Assembly (NCBI GenBank): GCA_025359125.1
Contig: JANYHI010000082.1
Span: forward strand, 37,117-101,116
DNA length: 64,000 nt
Direction: 5' to 3'
Source of the DNA: Cytophagales bacterium
GTDB lineage: Bacteria > Bacteroidota > Bacteroidia > Cytophagales > Cyclobacteriaceae
How positions within the stretch are numbered: the first letter of the stretch is position 1; each line of letters begins with the position of its first letter. Shown here in pieces: positions 27,440 through 35,186 of the stretch. Both the position numbers and the translations under genes were made by a program. Below the pieces are notes generated by a model. That model saw nothing but the letters and a program-made list of their open reading frames with translations. It was not told the DNA's origin and searched no databases.

Positions 27440-28753
27440 TCACAAAGCAGCTAAAGGAAGTTGAATTGTAAAAGATACAACATCACTATTTGGTGTTGTG
27501 TCCAAATAGATTTCACCATCATTGAAGCGCACAAAAAAAGCAGTCATAGCCAAACCTAACCCAATTCCCTTTTCGCTGGATGTTCCGGTTGTAGAGCGCA
27601 TCTCATAAGTAAATACCTTGTCTCTCAAGTGCGAGGGAAAAGGCTTCCCCACATTTGTCACTTTAAACTCAGCTCGCCCAAAAGAATTTACGTACGATTG
27701 AATACTCACTTCGCTATTTTCGTGGGCGAACTTAATAGCGTTGGAAAGTAAATTACGAATGGCCACTTTAATCATTTCTTCGTCTGCAAATAGAATCAGT
27801 GATTTCTCGTATTCGCAAATGAGACTTATATTTTTTTGTTTAGCGCTTGGTTGAAATAATCGTATGGTACTCTTTAATTGTTCGCCTAAATCAAACTGTC
27901 TTTTTTCAGAAACAAATCCTTCCATTTGCGATTTACTCCATCGTACCAAGCCATAGAGTAATTCTTTGAAATCATCTAATTGCTCGCCTACTTGATTCAA
28001 AAAGGAAGCAAGCTCACCTTCTTTTAGTTTCCCTTTGGCTTGCAAAAAAAGAATATTAGAAAGTGCACTCAAAGGAGCAGCTACGTCATGAGAGAGAACA
28101 GAGATCACTTTATTTTTTTGTTGATTTAATTCTTCTACAATTTTTTTCTGCTCACTCAAATCTAGGTATTGTAAAAAACTCATCCTGCGCCTATCTTCTA
28201 AAACAAATCCAACAATATGAATATAGATGAAAATGGAAATTATATGTGGATACTGCGAAGCATAGAACGGGTCTTTTCTAACTAACTGAGAATAAAATAT
28301 AAACAGCGTTAGGCAAATCAAATTAACAATCAGTCCATGTCTGAAATTTAAACCGCTGGCGGTTACCACTAAAAAAAAAAATAAAAAGACAAGATTGGTC
28401 AGGTAATAACCCGGAAGAGAAGTAAACGTGGACGTAACTAATGAAACACACAAACTGGTAATAGCAATAGTAGCTGCACTTAATTGAATAGAACCAATAC
28501 TTATAGTCTTGCGAAAACTCAAGGCCATAATGGTTGATGAAATAACTAAGGAAGTAGCGCGGGCTATAAAGATTACTAAATATTCAATGTCTTTGAATAA
28601 ATCAATAATCAAAAATAAAGACATCCCAAAAATGGAAATGAACGAAACCAATCTAACCGAAATAAGATTAGCCCGTTTAACAAATTCATTATATGCTATT
28701 TCTTTCTCTGGTGGAAAACTCCAGATGTAATTATATTTAGAAAAAAGATGCAA
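27440..28753 (-). CDS. Membrane-bound sensor histidine kinase
   Basis: The 437-residue protein has about six transmembrane helices in residues 36-190. A short coiled coil (LSEQKKIVEELNQQKNK) follows, then a HisKA domain with the H-box VISVLSHDVAAPLSAL (phospho-accepting His222). The HATPase domain shows N-box NLLSNAIKFAHENSEVSIQS and G-box EKGIGLGLAMTAFFV. It has no periplasmic sensor domain, so it may sense membrane state or a small ligand through the helices. No response regulator lies next to it, making it an orphan kinase here. It converges on the E2 gene with only 3 bp between the stops. Confidence 0.88.
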   Translation of the reverse strand: MHLFSKYNYIWSFPPEKEIAYNEFVKRANLISVRLVSFISIFGMSLFLIIDLFKDIEYLVIFIARATSLVISSTIMALSFRKTISIGSIQLSAATIAITSLCVSLVTSTFTSLPGYYLTNLVFLFFFLVVTASGLNFRHGLIVNLICLTLFIFYSQLVRKDPFYASQYPHIISIFIYIHIVGFVLEDRRRMSFLQYLDLSEQKKIVEELNQQKNKVISVLSHDVAAPLSALSNILFLQAKGKLKEGELASFLNQVGEQLDDFKELLYGLVRWSKSQMEGFVSEKRQFDLGEQLKSTIRLFQPSAKQKNISLICEYEKSLILFADEEMIKVAIRNLLSNAIKFAHENSEVSIQSYVNSFGRAEFKVTNVGKPFPSHLRDKVFTYEMRSTTGTSSEKGIGLGLAMTAFFVRFNDGEIYLDTTPNSDVVSFTIQLPLAAL

Positions 28754-28807
28754 GTTTGTGCCTTTATTTATATGACTCGTAAATTAGACATTATTAATTA
28801 ATTGAAA

Positions 28808-29953
28808 ATGAAATTCGGAACGAAAGCAATCCATGCAGGTGTAGAGCCAGATCCAACTACCGGAGCTATCATGACGCCTATCTATCAAACTTCTACTTAT
28901 GTGCAAGAGTCGCCCGCAAAACACAAGGGCTACGCTTATGCGCGCGGAGCGAACCCTACGCGCAACCAGCTGCAAAAAAATATTGCTGCGTTAGAGAATG
29001 GAAAATTTGGCTTATGCTTTTCTTCTGGCATGGGTGCAACCGATGCTGTACTTCGACTTTTAAATCCTAGTGATGAAGTTATTACCAGCAATGACTTATA
29101 TGGCGGTTCGTATCGGCTTTTTACAAAAGTTTATGAAAGAGTGGGTATCAAATTCCATTTCGTTGATTTGACGGACGCTACCGATATTGAGAAATATGTA
29201 ACAAAAAAAACCAAGCTAGTTTGGTTAGAGACGCCCTCTAATCCGCTGATGCGCATAATTGACATAGAAGCGTGTGTAAGCATTGCGAAGAAGCATAAAA
29301 TCCAAGTAGCGGTAGATAATACATTTGCCTCGCCATACTTACAAAACCCTTTAGACTTGGGTGCTGATGTAGTGATGCACTCTGTTACCAAATATTTAGG
29401 CGGCCACAGCGATGTGATTATGGGTGCGTTGATTGTAAACGATGAGCAACTTTATAAAGACCTAGCCTTCATTGCCAATTCTTGCGGGGCAGTGCCTGGG
29501 CCACAAGATTCATTTTTAGTTTTGCGCGGAATTAAAACATTGCATCTTCGAATGGAGAGGCATTGCTTCAACGGAAGAAAAATTGCTGAGTATTTAAAAA
29601 ATCAACCAAAAGTAGGTAAAGTATATTGGCCTGGATTTACAGACCACCCCAATCACGCCATTGCAAAAAAACAAATGAAGGATTTTGGCGGGATGCTCTC
29701 GTTCACCTTAAAAAATGATAACCTAGAAAACGCTACTACTTTTATGGAGAGTGTAGAACTCTTTTCATTAGCCGAATCACTGGGAGGTGTTGAGTCGCTA
29801 ATTAATCATCCTGCTTCTATGACACACGCCAGCATTCCCAAAGAAGAACGGATTAAAAATGGCCTGAGCGATTCGTTAATACGATTAAGTGTAGGTGTAG
29901 AGGATATTGAAGATTTAATAGGAGATTTGGAACAAGCATTAAACAAAATTTAG
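28808..29953 (+). CDS. metB: Trans-sulfuration PLP enzyme, cystathionine gamma-synthase type
   Basis: The 381-residue protein has the full Cys/Met metabolism PLP fold: GTKAIHAGVEPDPTTGAIMT near the N-terminus, SSGMGATDAVLRLL, ETPSNPLMRIIDI, and the PLP Lys195 in SVTKYLGGHSD. The C-terminus (SLGGVESLINHPASMTHAS, SVGVEDIEDLI) matches cystathionine gamma-synthase and gamma-lyase. Which of the two reactions it runs cannot be settled from sequence. It lies next to a separate MetZ gene, so it may make cystathionine or run the reverse pathway. ATG 28808 is preferred to the TTG at 28802. Confidence 0.82.
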   Translation: MKFGTKAIHAGVEPDPTTGAIMTPIYQTSTYVQESPAKHKGYAYARGANPTRNQLQKNIAALENGKFGLCFSSGMGATDAVLRLLNPSDEVITSNDLYGGSYRLFTKVYERVGIKFHFVDLTDATDIEKYVTKKTKLVWLETPSNPLMRIIDIEACVSIAKKHKIQVAVDNTFASPYLQNPLDLGADVVMHSVTKYLGGHSDVIMGALIVNDEQLYKDLAFIANSCGAVPGPQDSFLVLRGIKTLHLRMERHCFNGRKIAEYLKNQPKVGKVYWPGFTDHPNHAIAKKQMKDFGGMLSFTLKNDNLENATTFMESVELFSLAESLGGVESLINHPASMTHASIPKEERIKNGLSDSLIRLSVGVEDIEDLIGDLEQALNKI

Positions 29954-30000
29954 AAACTTTAATATGAGCTAGTTCAGTTTCCAAATTCCAGCATAACCCT

Positions 30001-30008
30001 TATATTTG
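30001..30008 (+). promoter_or_regulatory. Candidate -7 promoter element for a 42-residue protein
   Basis: TATATTTG matches the -7 consensus TAnnTTTG exactly. It lies 20 bp before the ATG of the small membrane protein. No clear -33 element was seen. Confidence 0.4.
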
Positions 30009-30028
30009 AGACTTAAACAATTGGGAAT

Positions 30029-30157
30029 ATGTTCAATCAAAATGTTGCAGATGGTGCCAATTTATTTGTAATCATTCTTGCGGTTATCATTGGCTTTGCT
30101 GCCGGTATGGGTTACATCGATTATTTGAAAGAGAAAAAAGCTGCCAAGAAAGACTAA
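30029..30157 (+). CDS. Short single-pass membrane protein (42 aa)
   Basis: An ATG-started frame encodes MFNQNVADGANLFVIILAVI, then a Gly-rich end of the hydrophobic stretch and a strongly basic tail (YLKEKKAAKKD). It has one transmembrane helix, N-terminus out and positive tail in by the positive-inside rule. It sits alone between the cystathionine gamma-synthase-type gene and the convergent MetZ gene. A good -7 element lies 20 bp upstream. Function is unknown; small proteins of this type are often missed by annotation. Confidence 0.6.
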   Translation: MFNQNVADGANLFVIILAVIIGFAAGMGYIDYLKEKKAAKKD

Positions 30158-30183
30158 GCTTTCAACTCAGTATTTACTTTTTT

Positions 30184-31362
30184 TTATAAACTATTGTTCA
30201 GAGCCTGATCGATATCAGTTATAATATCTTTCACATTCTCCAGCCCTACAGATAGACGAATAAGCCCAGAAGTAATTCCCACAGCCAACCTTTCCTGATC
30301 ACTTAATTTTGAATGCGTGGTTGAAGCAGGGTGTGTAGCAATCGACCGAGTGTCTCCTAAATTAGCAGAGTGAGATATCATCTTCATTGCGTTCAAAAAC
30401 TTTCTGCCTCTTTCAACGCCTCCTTTCACTTCAAATGTAACCACGCCTCCTCCTAACCTCATTTGCTTTTTAGCCAAGTTATAATTGGGATGAGACGGCA
30501 AGAACGGATATTTCACATATCCAACTTCATCATTAGTCTCAAGATAGGTTGCAACAGTCATAGCATTTTCGCAATGCTTCTCCATTCTTACTGCCAATGT
30601 TTCTAAACTTTTAGAAAGTACCCAAGCATTAAATGGCGACATTGAAGGACCCGTATGCCTAGCAAAAAATCTAACTTCTTTGATGAGTTCTTTCTTACCT
30701 AAAATAGCTCCGCCAATTACGCGGCCTTGGCCGTCAATAAATTTTGTGGCCGAGTGCGTAACAATATGCGCACCCCACTTAGCAGGGTTTTGCAAATAAG
30801 GTGTAGCAAAACAATTATCTACATTTAAAATAAGCTTGTGCTTATCTGCCAATTTACCTAGCCATTCTAAATCAATAATATCGAGTGCAGGATTGGAAGG
30901 CGTCTCCACAAAAATCATTTTTGTGTTAGGTTGAATCATAGCTTCCCATGTTTCGGGCTTATTCAAATCGACATAGGTATGAGATATGCCAAAGCGAGGA
31001 AAAAGTACATTTAGAATTTGATGCGTAGAACCAAACACGGAGCGAGAAGCCAGCACGTGATCTCCGCTTTTTAGTAGTGAGGCCATGCTGCAATACATAG
31101 CGGCCATACCCGAAGCAGTGGCAATGCCATCTTCCGTGCCCTCTAGTAAACAGAGTTTTTCAATTAACTCCGTATTATTGGGGTTAGAAAACCGAGTGTA
31201 AATATTACCGGGTATTTCATCTGCAAACAATGCGCGCGCTTGTTCGGCATCTTCAAAAACAAAACTTGAAGTTAAGTAAAGAGGAACAGAGTGTTCTCTA
31301 AATTCTGTTCTTTCATTTTGTATGCGAATAGCATCTGTTTCAAAATTTCTCTTTTCTTCCAT
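30184..31362 (-). CDS. metZ: O-succinylhomoserine sulfhydrylase
   Basis: The 392-residue PLP enzyme has FVETPSNPALDIIDLEW and the PLP Lys207 in THSATKFIDGQGRVIGGAI. The segment ATKFIDGQGRV is characteristic of MetZ, which makes homocysteine from O-succinylhomoserine (or O-acetylhomoserine) and sulfide. It belongs to the same superfamily as the gene at 28808 but is clearly a different branch. It follows the OsmC-like gene by 3 bp and is the last gene of the symporter-OsmC-metZ operon. Confidence 0.85.
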   Translation of the reverse strand: MEEKRNFETDAIRIQNERTEFREHSVPLYLTSSFVFEDAEQARALFADEIPGNIYTRFSNPNNTELIEKLCLLEGTEDGIATASGMAAMYCSMASLLKSGDHVLASRSVFGSTHQILNVLFPRFGISHTYVDLNKPETWEAMIQPNTKMIFVETPSNPALDIIDLEWLGKLADKHKLILNVDNCFATPYLQNPAKWGAHIVTHSATKFIDGQGRVIGGAILGKKELIKEVRFFARHTGPSMSPFNAWVLSKSLETLAVRMEKHCENAMTVATYLETNDEVGYVKYPFLPSHPNYNLAKKQMRLGGGVVTFEVKGGVERGRKFLNAMKMISHSANLGDTRSIATHPASTTHSKLSDQERLAVGITSGLIRLSVGLENVKDIITDIDQALNNSL

Positions 31363-31365
31363 CTC

Positions 31366-31788
31366 TTATTCGTTAATTATTTCGACACTGTATGTAACAG
31401 TGGCAGTCTTCTCCAACGTTTTTGCTACCGAACAATATTTACCAACAGATAATGCCACTGCTCTTTTTGCTTTATCAGGATCTACCTTTCCAAATAATTT
31501 AAAATGAGCGTGCACTTCTGTAAAGAGCGATGGCACTTTACCCTTCTCCCGTTCGCCTGTAATTGTGATTTTAATATCTTTCAATTCTTCGTGTTGCTTT
31601 TTTAGTATAGATACCACATCAATGACACTACAACCACCCATTGCCGCCAGTAGTATTTGCATCGGGCGAAAGCCTTTATCATGGCCACCATCGGCAGAAG
31701 ATCCGTCCATCACAACTTTATTTCCTAGACTATCAGTGGCTTCCATTTTTAAGTCACTGTCCAACCGATTCAATTCAACTTTTATCAT
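31366..31788 (-). CDS. OsmC family peroxiredoxin-like protein
   Basis: The 140-residue protein has the two conserved cysteines of OsmC/Ohr proteins, Cys53 in AAMGGCSVIDVVS and Cys119 in SVGKYCSVAKTLEK. These reduce organic hydroperoxides. The start at 31788 is preferred to the in-frame codon 36 bases upstream because MIKVELNRLDSD is the usual family N-terminus. Its start overlaps the end of the sodium/solute symporter gene by 14 bp. It may protect sulfur metabolism from oxidants in this operon, but this link is inferred. Confidence 0.85.
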   Translation of the reverse strand: MIKVELNRLDSDLKMEATDSLGNKVVMDGSSADGGHDKGFRPMQILLAAMGGCSVIDVVSILKKQHEELKDIKITITGEREKGKVPSLFTEVHAHFKLFGKVDPDKAKRAVALSVGKYCSVAKTLEKTATVTYSVEIINE

Positions 31789-33166
31789 TCGATTCTTTCT
31801 GTTTCCATAATAAGCTCCCACCAACCATAGCCAAAAAACCTACAGCAGTTGCCGGTAATAATGCTGGCCAAGCAAAATTAAACCTTGCAAAGATCGCCAA
31901 AGTAAGTGTACCTAACACCATCGACAATAAAGCACCATTGGCATTGGCCTTTTTCCAATAAATACCTAATATAAGTGGAGCCAGTAAAGATACTAGGCTT
32001 AAAACGGAAGATTCTCCCACCAACTCATAGATGTTCGATCTTAGGCAAGCCATTATGGTTGCCACTGCTGCAAACCCTAACACGCACATCCGGGTGATCA
32101 TCAATAGGTTTTCATCTTTAATTTTTCCTTTAGTTAAAGGTCGTATCAGGTTTTCAGAAAAAATAGCTGCTGGTGCAAGAATGGCCGAGCTGGTGGTGCT
32201 CATGATGGCCGAAAGTAATGATCCGAAAAAAAGAATCTGAACAAAAAGTGGAGTATGCGCTAAAACCATATTAGGTAAAACCAGTTGCGTATCTCCGCCC
32301 GCCATGGAGGGATATAAATGCTTGACACAAAGGCTTATGAAAAGCGGAAGCATGGCAATGGATAAATATAATCCTGCCGCAATGAAACAAGAACGCACTG
32401 CTATCTTAGCCGAACCTGAAGACATCACTCTTTGAAAAACATCTTGTGATGGAATTGAGCCTAACCCCAACACTGACCATGCAGCAACATAAAGCATAAT
32501 CTCTTTAAGATTCCAGTTTGGTAAAAACCTAAACGTGCTAGGATGTACTTCCGTCATCACACTTGAGAAACCTCCCGCCTTATTGCCTAAAATAATAGCG
32601 AGTACCAATAGGCCAACTACAATAATAATACTTTGGATAAAATCTGTAACCGATATAGCCCACATTCCGCCAATGTAAGTGTAGAAGGTTACCACAAAAG
32701 CTGATATAATTACGCCTTGCCAAACTTCAAGGCCGATCACTGAATTCAAAATCAATCCCATGGCCACCAATTGTGCCGCTATGTAACCAACATAGGGAGG
32801 AGCAAGAAAAATGCTGGCTACTAATTCGGTTCGTTTGCCAAATCGGATTTTAAAATAATCGCCCAGCGTAAGTAGGTTCATGTTATAAAGTTTGCGGGCA
32901 AAAAACAAACCGAATAGCACCAGACATAGTGCCGCACCAAAAGGATCTTCAATAACCGAATATAATCCACCATTTAAAAATTCTGATGAAGCACCAAAAA
33001 CTGTTTCTGATCCAAACCAAGTTGCAAAGAGAGCCGAAGAACTTAGCATGATAGGGAGGCTTCTACCGGCTAGCATAAAATCCCCAGAAGTCTTAACTTT
33101 TCTAGATGCCCAGTAACCGATTAAAATGGTTACAATTAAATATGCAATGATTGAGAGTAAAAGCAA
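31775..33166 (-). CDS. Sodium:solute symporter family protein
   Basis: The 463-residue protein has about 12-13 hydrophobic helices and the SSS family motifs: SGDFMLAGRSLPIMLSSSAL near residue 31, and FATWFGSETVFGASSEF just after. The first start is a TTG codon; no ATG exists before the first helix, so the true start could be TTG or another non-standard codon a few residues upstream (in-frame stop at 33184). The substrate is unknown; SSS proteins carry amino acids, sugars, carboxylates and others. It is the first gene of an operon with OsmC and metZ. Confidence 0.85.
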   Translation of the reverse strand: MLLLSIIAYLIVTILIGYWASRKVKTSGDFMLAGRSLPIMLSSSALFATWFGSETVFGASSEFLNGGLYSVIEDPFGAALCLVLFGLFFARKLYNMNLLTLGDYFKIRFGKRTELVASIFLAPPYVGYIAAQLVAMGLILNSVIGLEVWQGVIISAFVVTFYTYIGGMWAISVTDFIQSIIIVVGLLVLAIILGNKAGGFSSVMTEVHPSTFRFLPNWNLKEIMLYVAAWSVLGLGSIPSQDVFQRVMSSGSAKIAVRSCFIAAGLYLSIAMLPLFISLCVKHLYPSMAGGDTQLVLPNMVLAHTPLFVQILFFGSLLSAIMSTTSSAILAPAAIFSENLIRPLTKGKIKDENLLMITRMCVLGFAAVATIMACLRSNIYELVGESSVLSLVSLLAPLILGIYWKKANANGALLSMVLGTLTLAIFARFNFAWPALLPATAVGFLAMVGGSLLWKQKESNDKS

Positions 33167-33181
33167 TAATGGTTCTATTAA

Positions 33182-33562
33182 TTAACCTTAAAGCTAAATA
33201 AGAGAACCATTAAAACAATAGCTTTAGATCTAACAGATTGGCACCGATTTGCCTTTTATTAATTTGTGAAATCCGGGTAATCTGTGGCTGTTAAAAAAAA
33301 TGTATTTATATAAATCCATCAGATGATCATCCACAACCCAGCAAGCGATTAAGTTAATGTGATTTTGGGAGGCAGTAAGCACTTTAGTTGTTTAAAAATA
33401 AATGCAGAGGGTGTGACTAAAAAGAAAATCCCCAGAAGTCCTTGACCTCCGGGGATAATCCTGTCTATAGTTGGCTTTAATCTGATTCAAATGTATACGA
33501 AGAGATTAAACCTCAAAACTTCACCCCGATAAATTAAGAATATGTTAGACTAAATGCCTTTT
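33182..33562. other. Intergenic region with a terminator and no gene
   Basis: This 381-bp stretch between the symporter gene and the small protein gene holds no convincing ORF. The only structure seen is a strong minus-strand intrinsic terminator at 33417-33456. The AT-rich remainder may carry the symporter promoter, but no clear TAnnTTTG element was found close to its start. Confidence 0.6.
33417..33456 (-). terminator. Strong Rho-independent terminator (minus strand)
   Basis: Read on the minus strand, ATCCCCGGAGGTC (33444-33456) pairs with GACTTCTGGGGAT (33428-33440) over 13 positions with G-T wobbles and an AAG loop. The T-rich run TTTCTTTTTAG (33417-33427) follows. It would end transcripts coming from the rplT end of the translation cluster and the 63-residue gene. 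Confidence 0.8.
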
Positions 33563-33754
33563 TCATCGATGAGTTGCACTTATAGTATCCCTGTAAGATG
33601 AATCGGGCTTTAAATATTGCTTCTTCAGCCTTTCTTTAAGCTGTGATTTAGAACCTGGGAATGTTGTTTTAGAGCTGATGTCGTAACTCATGTACGCAAT
33701 CGCACAAAAAAAGAGGAGGCAAATACCGATGAATATCATTTTTGATTTTGTCAT
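33563..33754 (-). CDS. Small single-pass membrane protein (63 aa)
   Basis: The product has one transmembrane helix (residues about 6-26, MIFIGICLLFFCAIAYMSYD) and a polar, Lys-rich soluble tail. Its start lies only a few bases after the terminator hairpin that follows rplT, so the message would begin in or read through that hairpin. Translation might start at ATG 33754 or at the internal Met6. It is followed by the strong terminator near 33456. Function is unknown. Confidence 0.55.
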   Translation of the reverse strand: MTKSKMIFIGICLLFFCAIAYMSYDISSKTTFPGSKSQLKERLKKQYLKPDSSYRDTISATHR

Positions 33755-33759
33755 AAAAT

Positions 33760-33787
33760 AAAAAAGAGAGCAAGCGCTCTCTTTTTT
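33760..33787. terminator. Rho-independent terminator after rplT
   Basis: AAAAAGAGAGC (33761-33771) and GCTCTCTTTTT (33776-33786) form an 11-bp perfect stem with an AAGC loop and poly-T on both strands. It lies 20 bp after the rplT stop on the minus strand, ending the thrS-infC-rpmI-rplT transcript, but also immediately before the 63-residue gene. Confidence 0.8.
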
Positions 33788-33806
33788 TTATTTACATAAA
33801 AGTCTG

Positions 33807-34151
33807 TTACTTCAATTTCTTCACCACTGCTTCAAATGCACTTGGGTGATTCATTGCTAAATCAGCAAGAACTTTGCGATTTAAGTCAATACCTGATTTT
33901 TTTACTTTTCCCATGAATTGAGAATAAGACATTCCATGAGTGCGAGCACCTGCGTTAATACGAGCAATCCAGAGAGTTCTGAAATCTCTTTTCTTGGCTT
34001 TACGATCGCGGTAAGCGTATACTAAACCTTTTTCAATTGCATTCTTAGCAACTGTCCAAACATTTTTCTTTCTACCAAAGAAACCTTTGGCTAACTCCAT
34101 AAATCTCTTGCGTTTTGCGCGAGATGCTACACTGTTTACTGAACGTGGCAT
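33807..34151 (-). CDS. rplT: 50S ribosomal protein L20
   Basis: The 114-residue protein matches L20: [20 protein letters not shown], then [20 protein letters not shown] and [20 protein letters not shown]. It binds 23S rRNA early in 50S assembly and in many bacteria represses its own operon. It is the last gene of the conserved thrS-infC-rpmI-rplT cluster and is followed by a strong terminator. Confidence 0.96.
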   Translation of the reverse strand: MPRSVNSVASRAKRKRFMELAKGFFGRKKNVWTVAKNAIEKGLVYAYRDRKAKKRDFRTLWIARINAGARTHGMSYSQFMGKVKKSGIDLNRKVLADLAMNHPSAFEAVVKKLK

Positions 34152-34257
34152 AATTTTACTTTTTTTGACTGTTGGCGAATCTTTATTTCAGACTACTTAG
34201 TTGCCAAAAATCGGGTTGAACATATGAACCTAATTATTCCGCCTATAGGCGAAAATA

Positions 34258-34458
34258 CTATACTAAATAAGGGAGCATCAGTTTGATGTTGTTTTCATCA
34301 GCTTTGCTCACGATTGTTTTTTTACTCAATCTCCTTTTTTGTTTTGTTTCCTTTTTAGTCAGGATGTGATTTTTGAAAGCACTTTTACGCTTGATCTTTC
34401 CGCTACCGGTTACTTTAAACCTTTTCTTAGCTCCTGACTTTGTTTTTAATTTTGGCAT
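34258..34458 (-). CDS. rpmI: 50S ribosomal protein L35
   Basis: The 66-residue protein begins [20 protein letters not shown], the universal L35 start, followed by the [16 protein letters not shown] segment. The start is ATG 34458; an upstream in-frame codon would add six non-conserved residues. It lies 24 bp after infC and 106 bp before rplT. The rpmI-rplT gap may hold regulatory RNA, but no clear structure was seen. Confidence 0.95.
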   Translation of the reverse strand: MPKLKTKSGAKKRFKVTGSGKIKRKSAFKNHILTKKETKQKRRLSKKTIVSKADENNIKLMLPYLV

Positions 34459-34482
34459 TTTTAACTCAATTAACAATTACTA

Positions 34483-35061
34483 TTACTTTTTACTCTTAGG
34501 AGTCATCAACAAATACATTCTTTTCCCTTCCAGCTTAGGCATTTGTTCTACTTTCCCAAGTTCTTCCAAAGCCGTGGCAAACTTCAACAACAATATTTCA
34601 CCACGCTCTTTATAAACAATTGATCTACCTGCAAAGTGTACGTAAGCTTTCACCTTCGCTCCTTCTTTCAAAAAATTCTCTCCATGCTTTACCTTAAAGT
34701 TAAAGTCATGGTCATCTGTATTGGGTCCGAAACGTATCTCCTTTAAGATCGTTTTTTGTGCGTGAGACTTAATCTCTTTCTGTTTTTTCTTTTGCTCGTA
34801 TTTAAACTTTGAGTAGTCTACCACTTTACAAACTGGAGGGTCTGCATTTGGAGATATCTCTACCAGATCCAAACCTTGCTCTTGTGCAAGTTTAATGGCG
34901 ACAGAAGTAGGGTATACATCAACTTTAATGTTTTCTCCTACAACCCTTACTTTTTGTGCAAGGATTCTTTCATTCACTTTATAAGGCTCTTCTACAAACC
35001 GCTTAGGTCCTCTTACAAAAGGCCTGTTGCCGGGGCGGTTATTACCATCTGTTATTGCCAC
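34483..35061 (-). CDS. infC: Translation initiation factor IF-3
   Basis: The 192-residue protein has the IF-3 N domain (KVNERILAQKVRVVGEN) and C domain (KEIRFGPNTDDHDFNFKVKH). Its only plausible start is GTG 35061: there is no in-frame ATG near the N-terminus and a stop codon lies four codons upstream. An ATA two codons later would be an alternative. Rare start codons on infC are a known way for IF-3 to repress its own synthesis. It is preceded by its own promoter-like sequence in addition to thrS transcription. Confidence 0.94.
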   Translation of the reverse strand: MAITDGNNRPGNRPFVRGPKRFVEEPYKVNERILAQKVRVVGENIKVDVYPTSVAIKLAQEQGLDLVEISPNADPPVCKVVDYSKFKYEQKKKQKEIKSHAQKTILKEIRFGPNTDDHDFNFKVKHGENFLKEGAKVKAYVHFAGRSIVYKERGEILLLKFATALEELGKVEQMPKLEGKRMYLLMTPKSKK

Positions 35062-35100
35062 TCGTTGGGTTTAAGTTCTTTACTTTTTAAAAACAGGGTG

Positions 35101-35131
35101 CAAATATCGGGATATTTTTGGTTTTTCAAAA
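35101..35131 (-). promoter_or_regulatory. Candidate infC promoter in the thrS-infC gap
   Basis: On the minus strand GATATTTG (35101-35108) matches the -7 consensus at seven of eight positions. TTTTG (35127-35131) lies 18 bp upstream of it as a -33 element. It would allow infC, rpmI and rplT to be transcribed independently of thrS. Confidence 0.45.
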
Positions 35132-35186
35132 CCTAACATAAAACCATCTCAAATCATTTAAAAATGCAGTTATTGCTTCGAAGGGA

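Noticed and set aside
33077..33440. 16-bp direct repeat AAAATCCCCAGAAGTC at 33077 and 33425
   Set aside because: One copy is inside the symporter coding region and the other is a terminator arm. A single repeat of this length in 64 kb of AT-rich DNA is near chance, so I did not call it a functional repeat.
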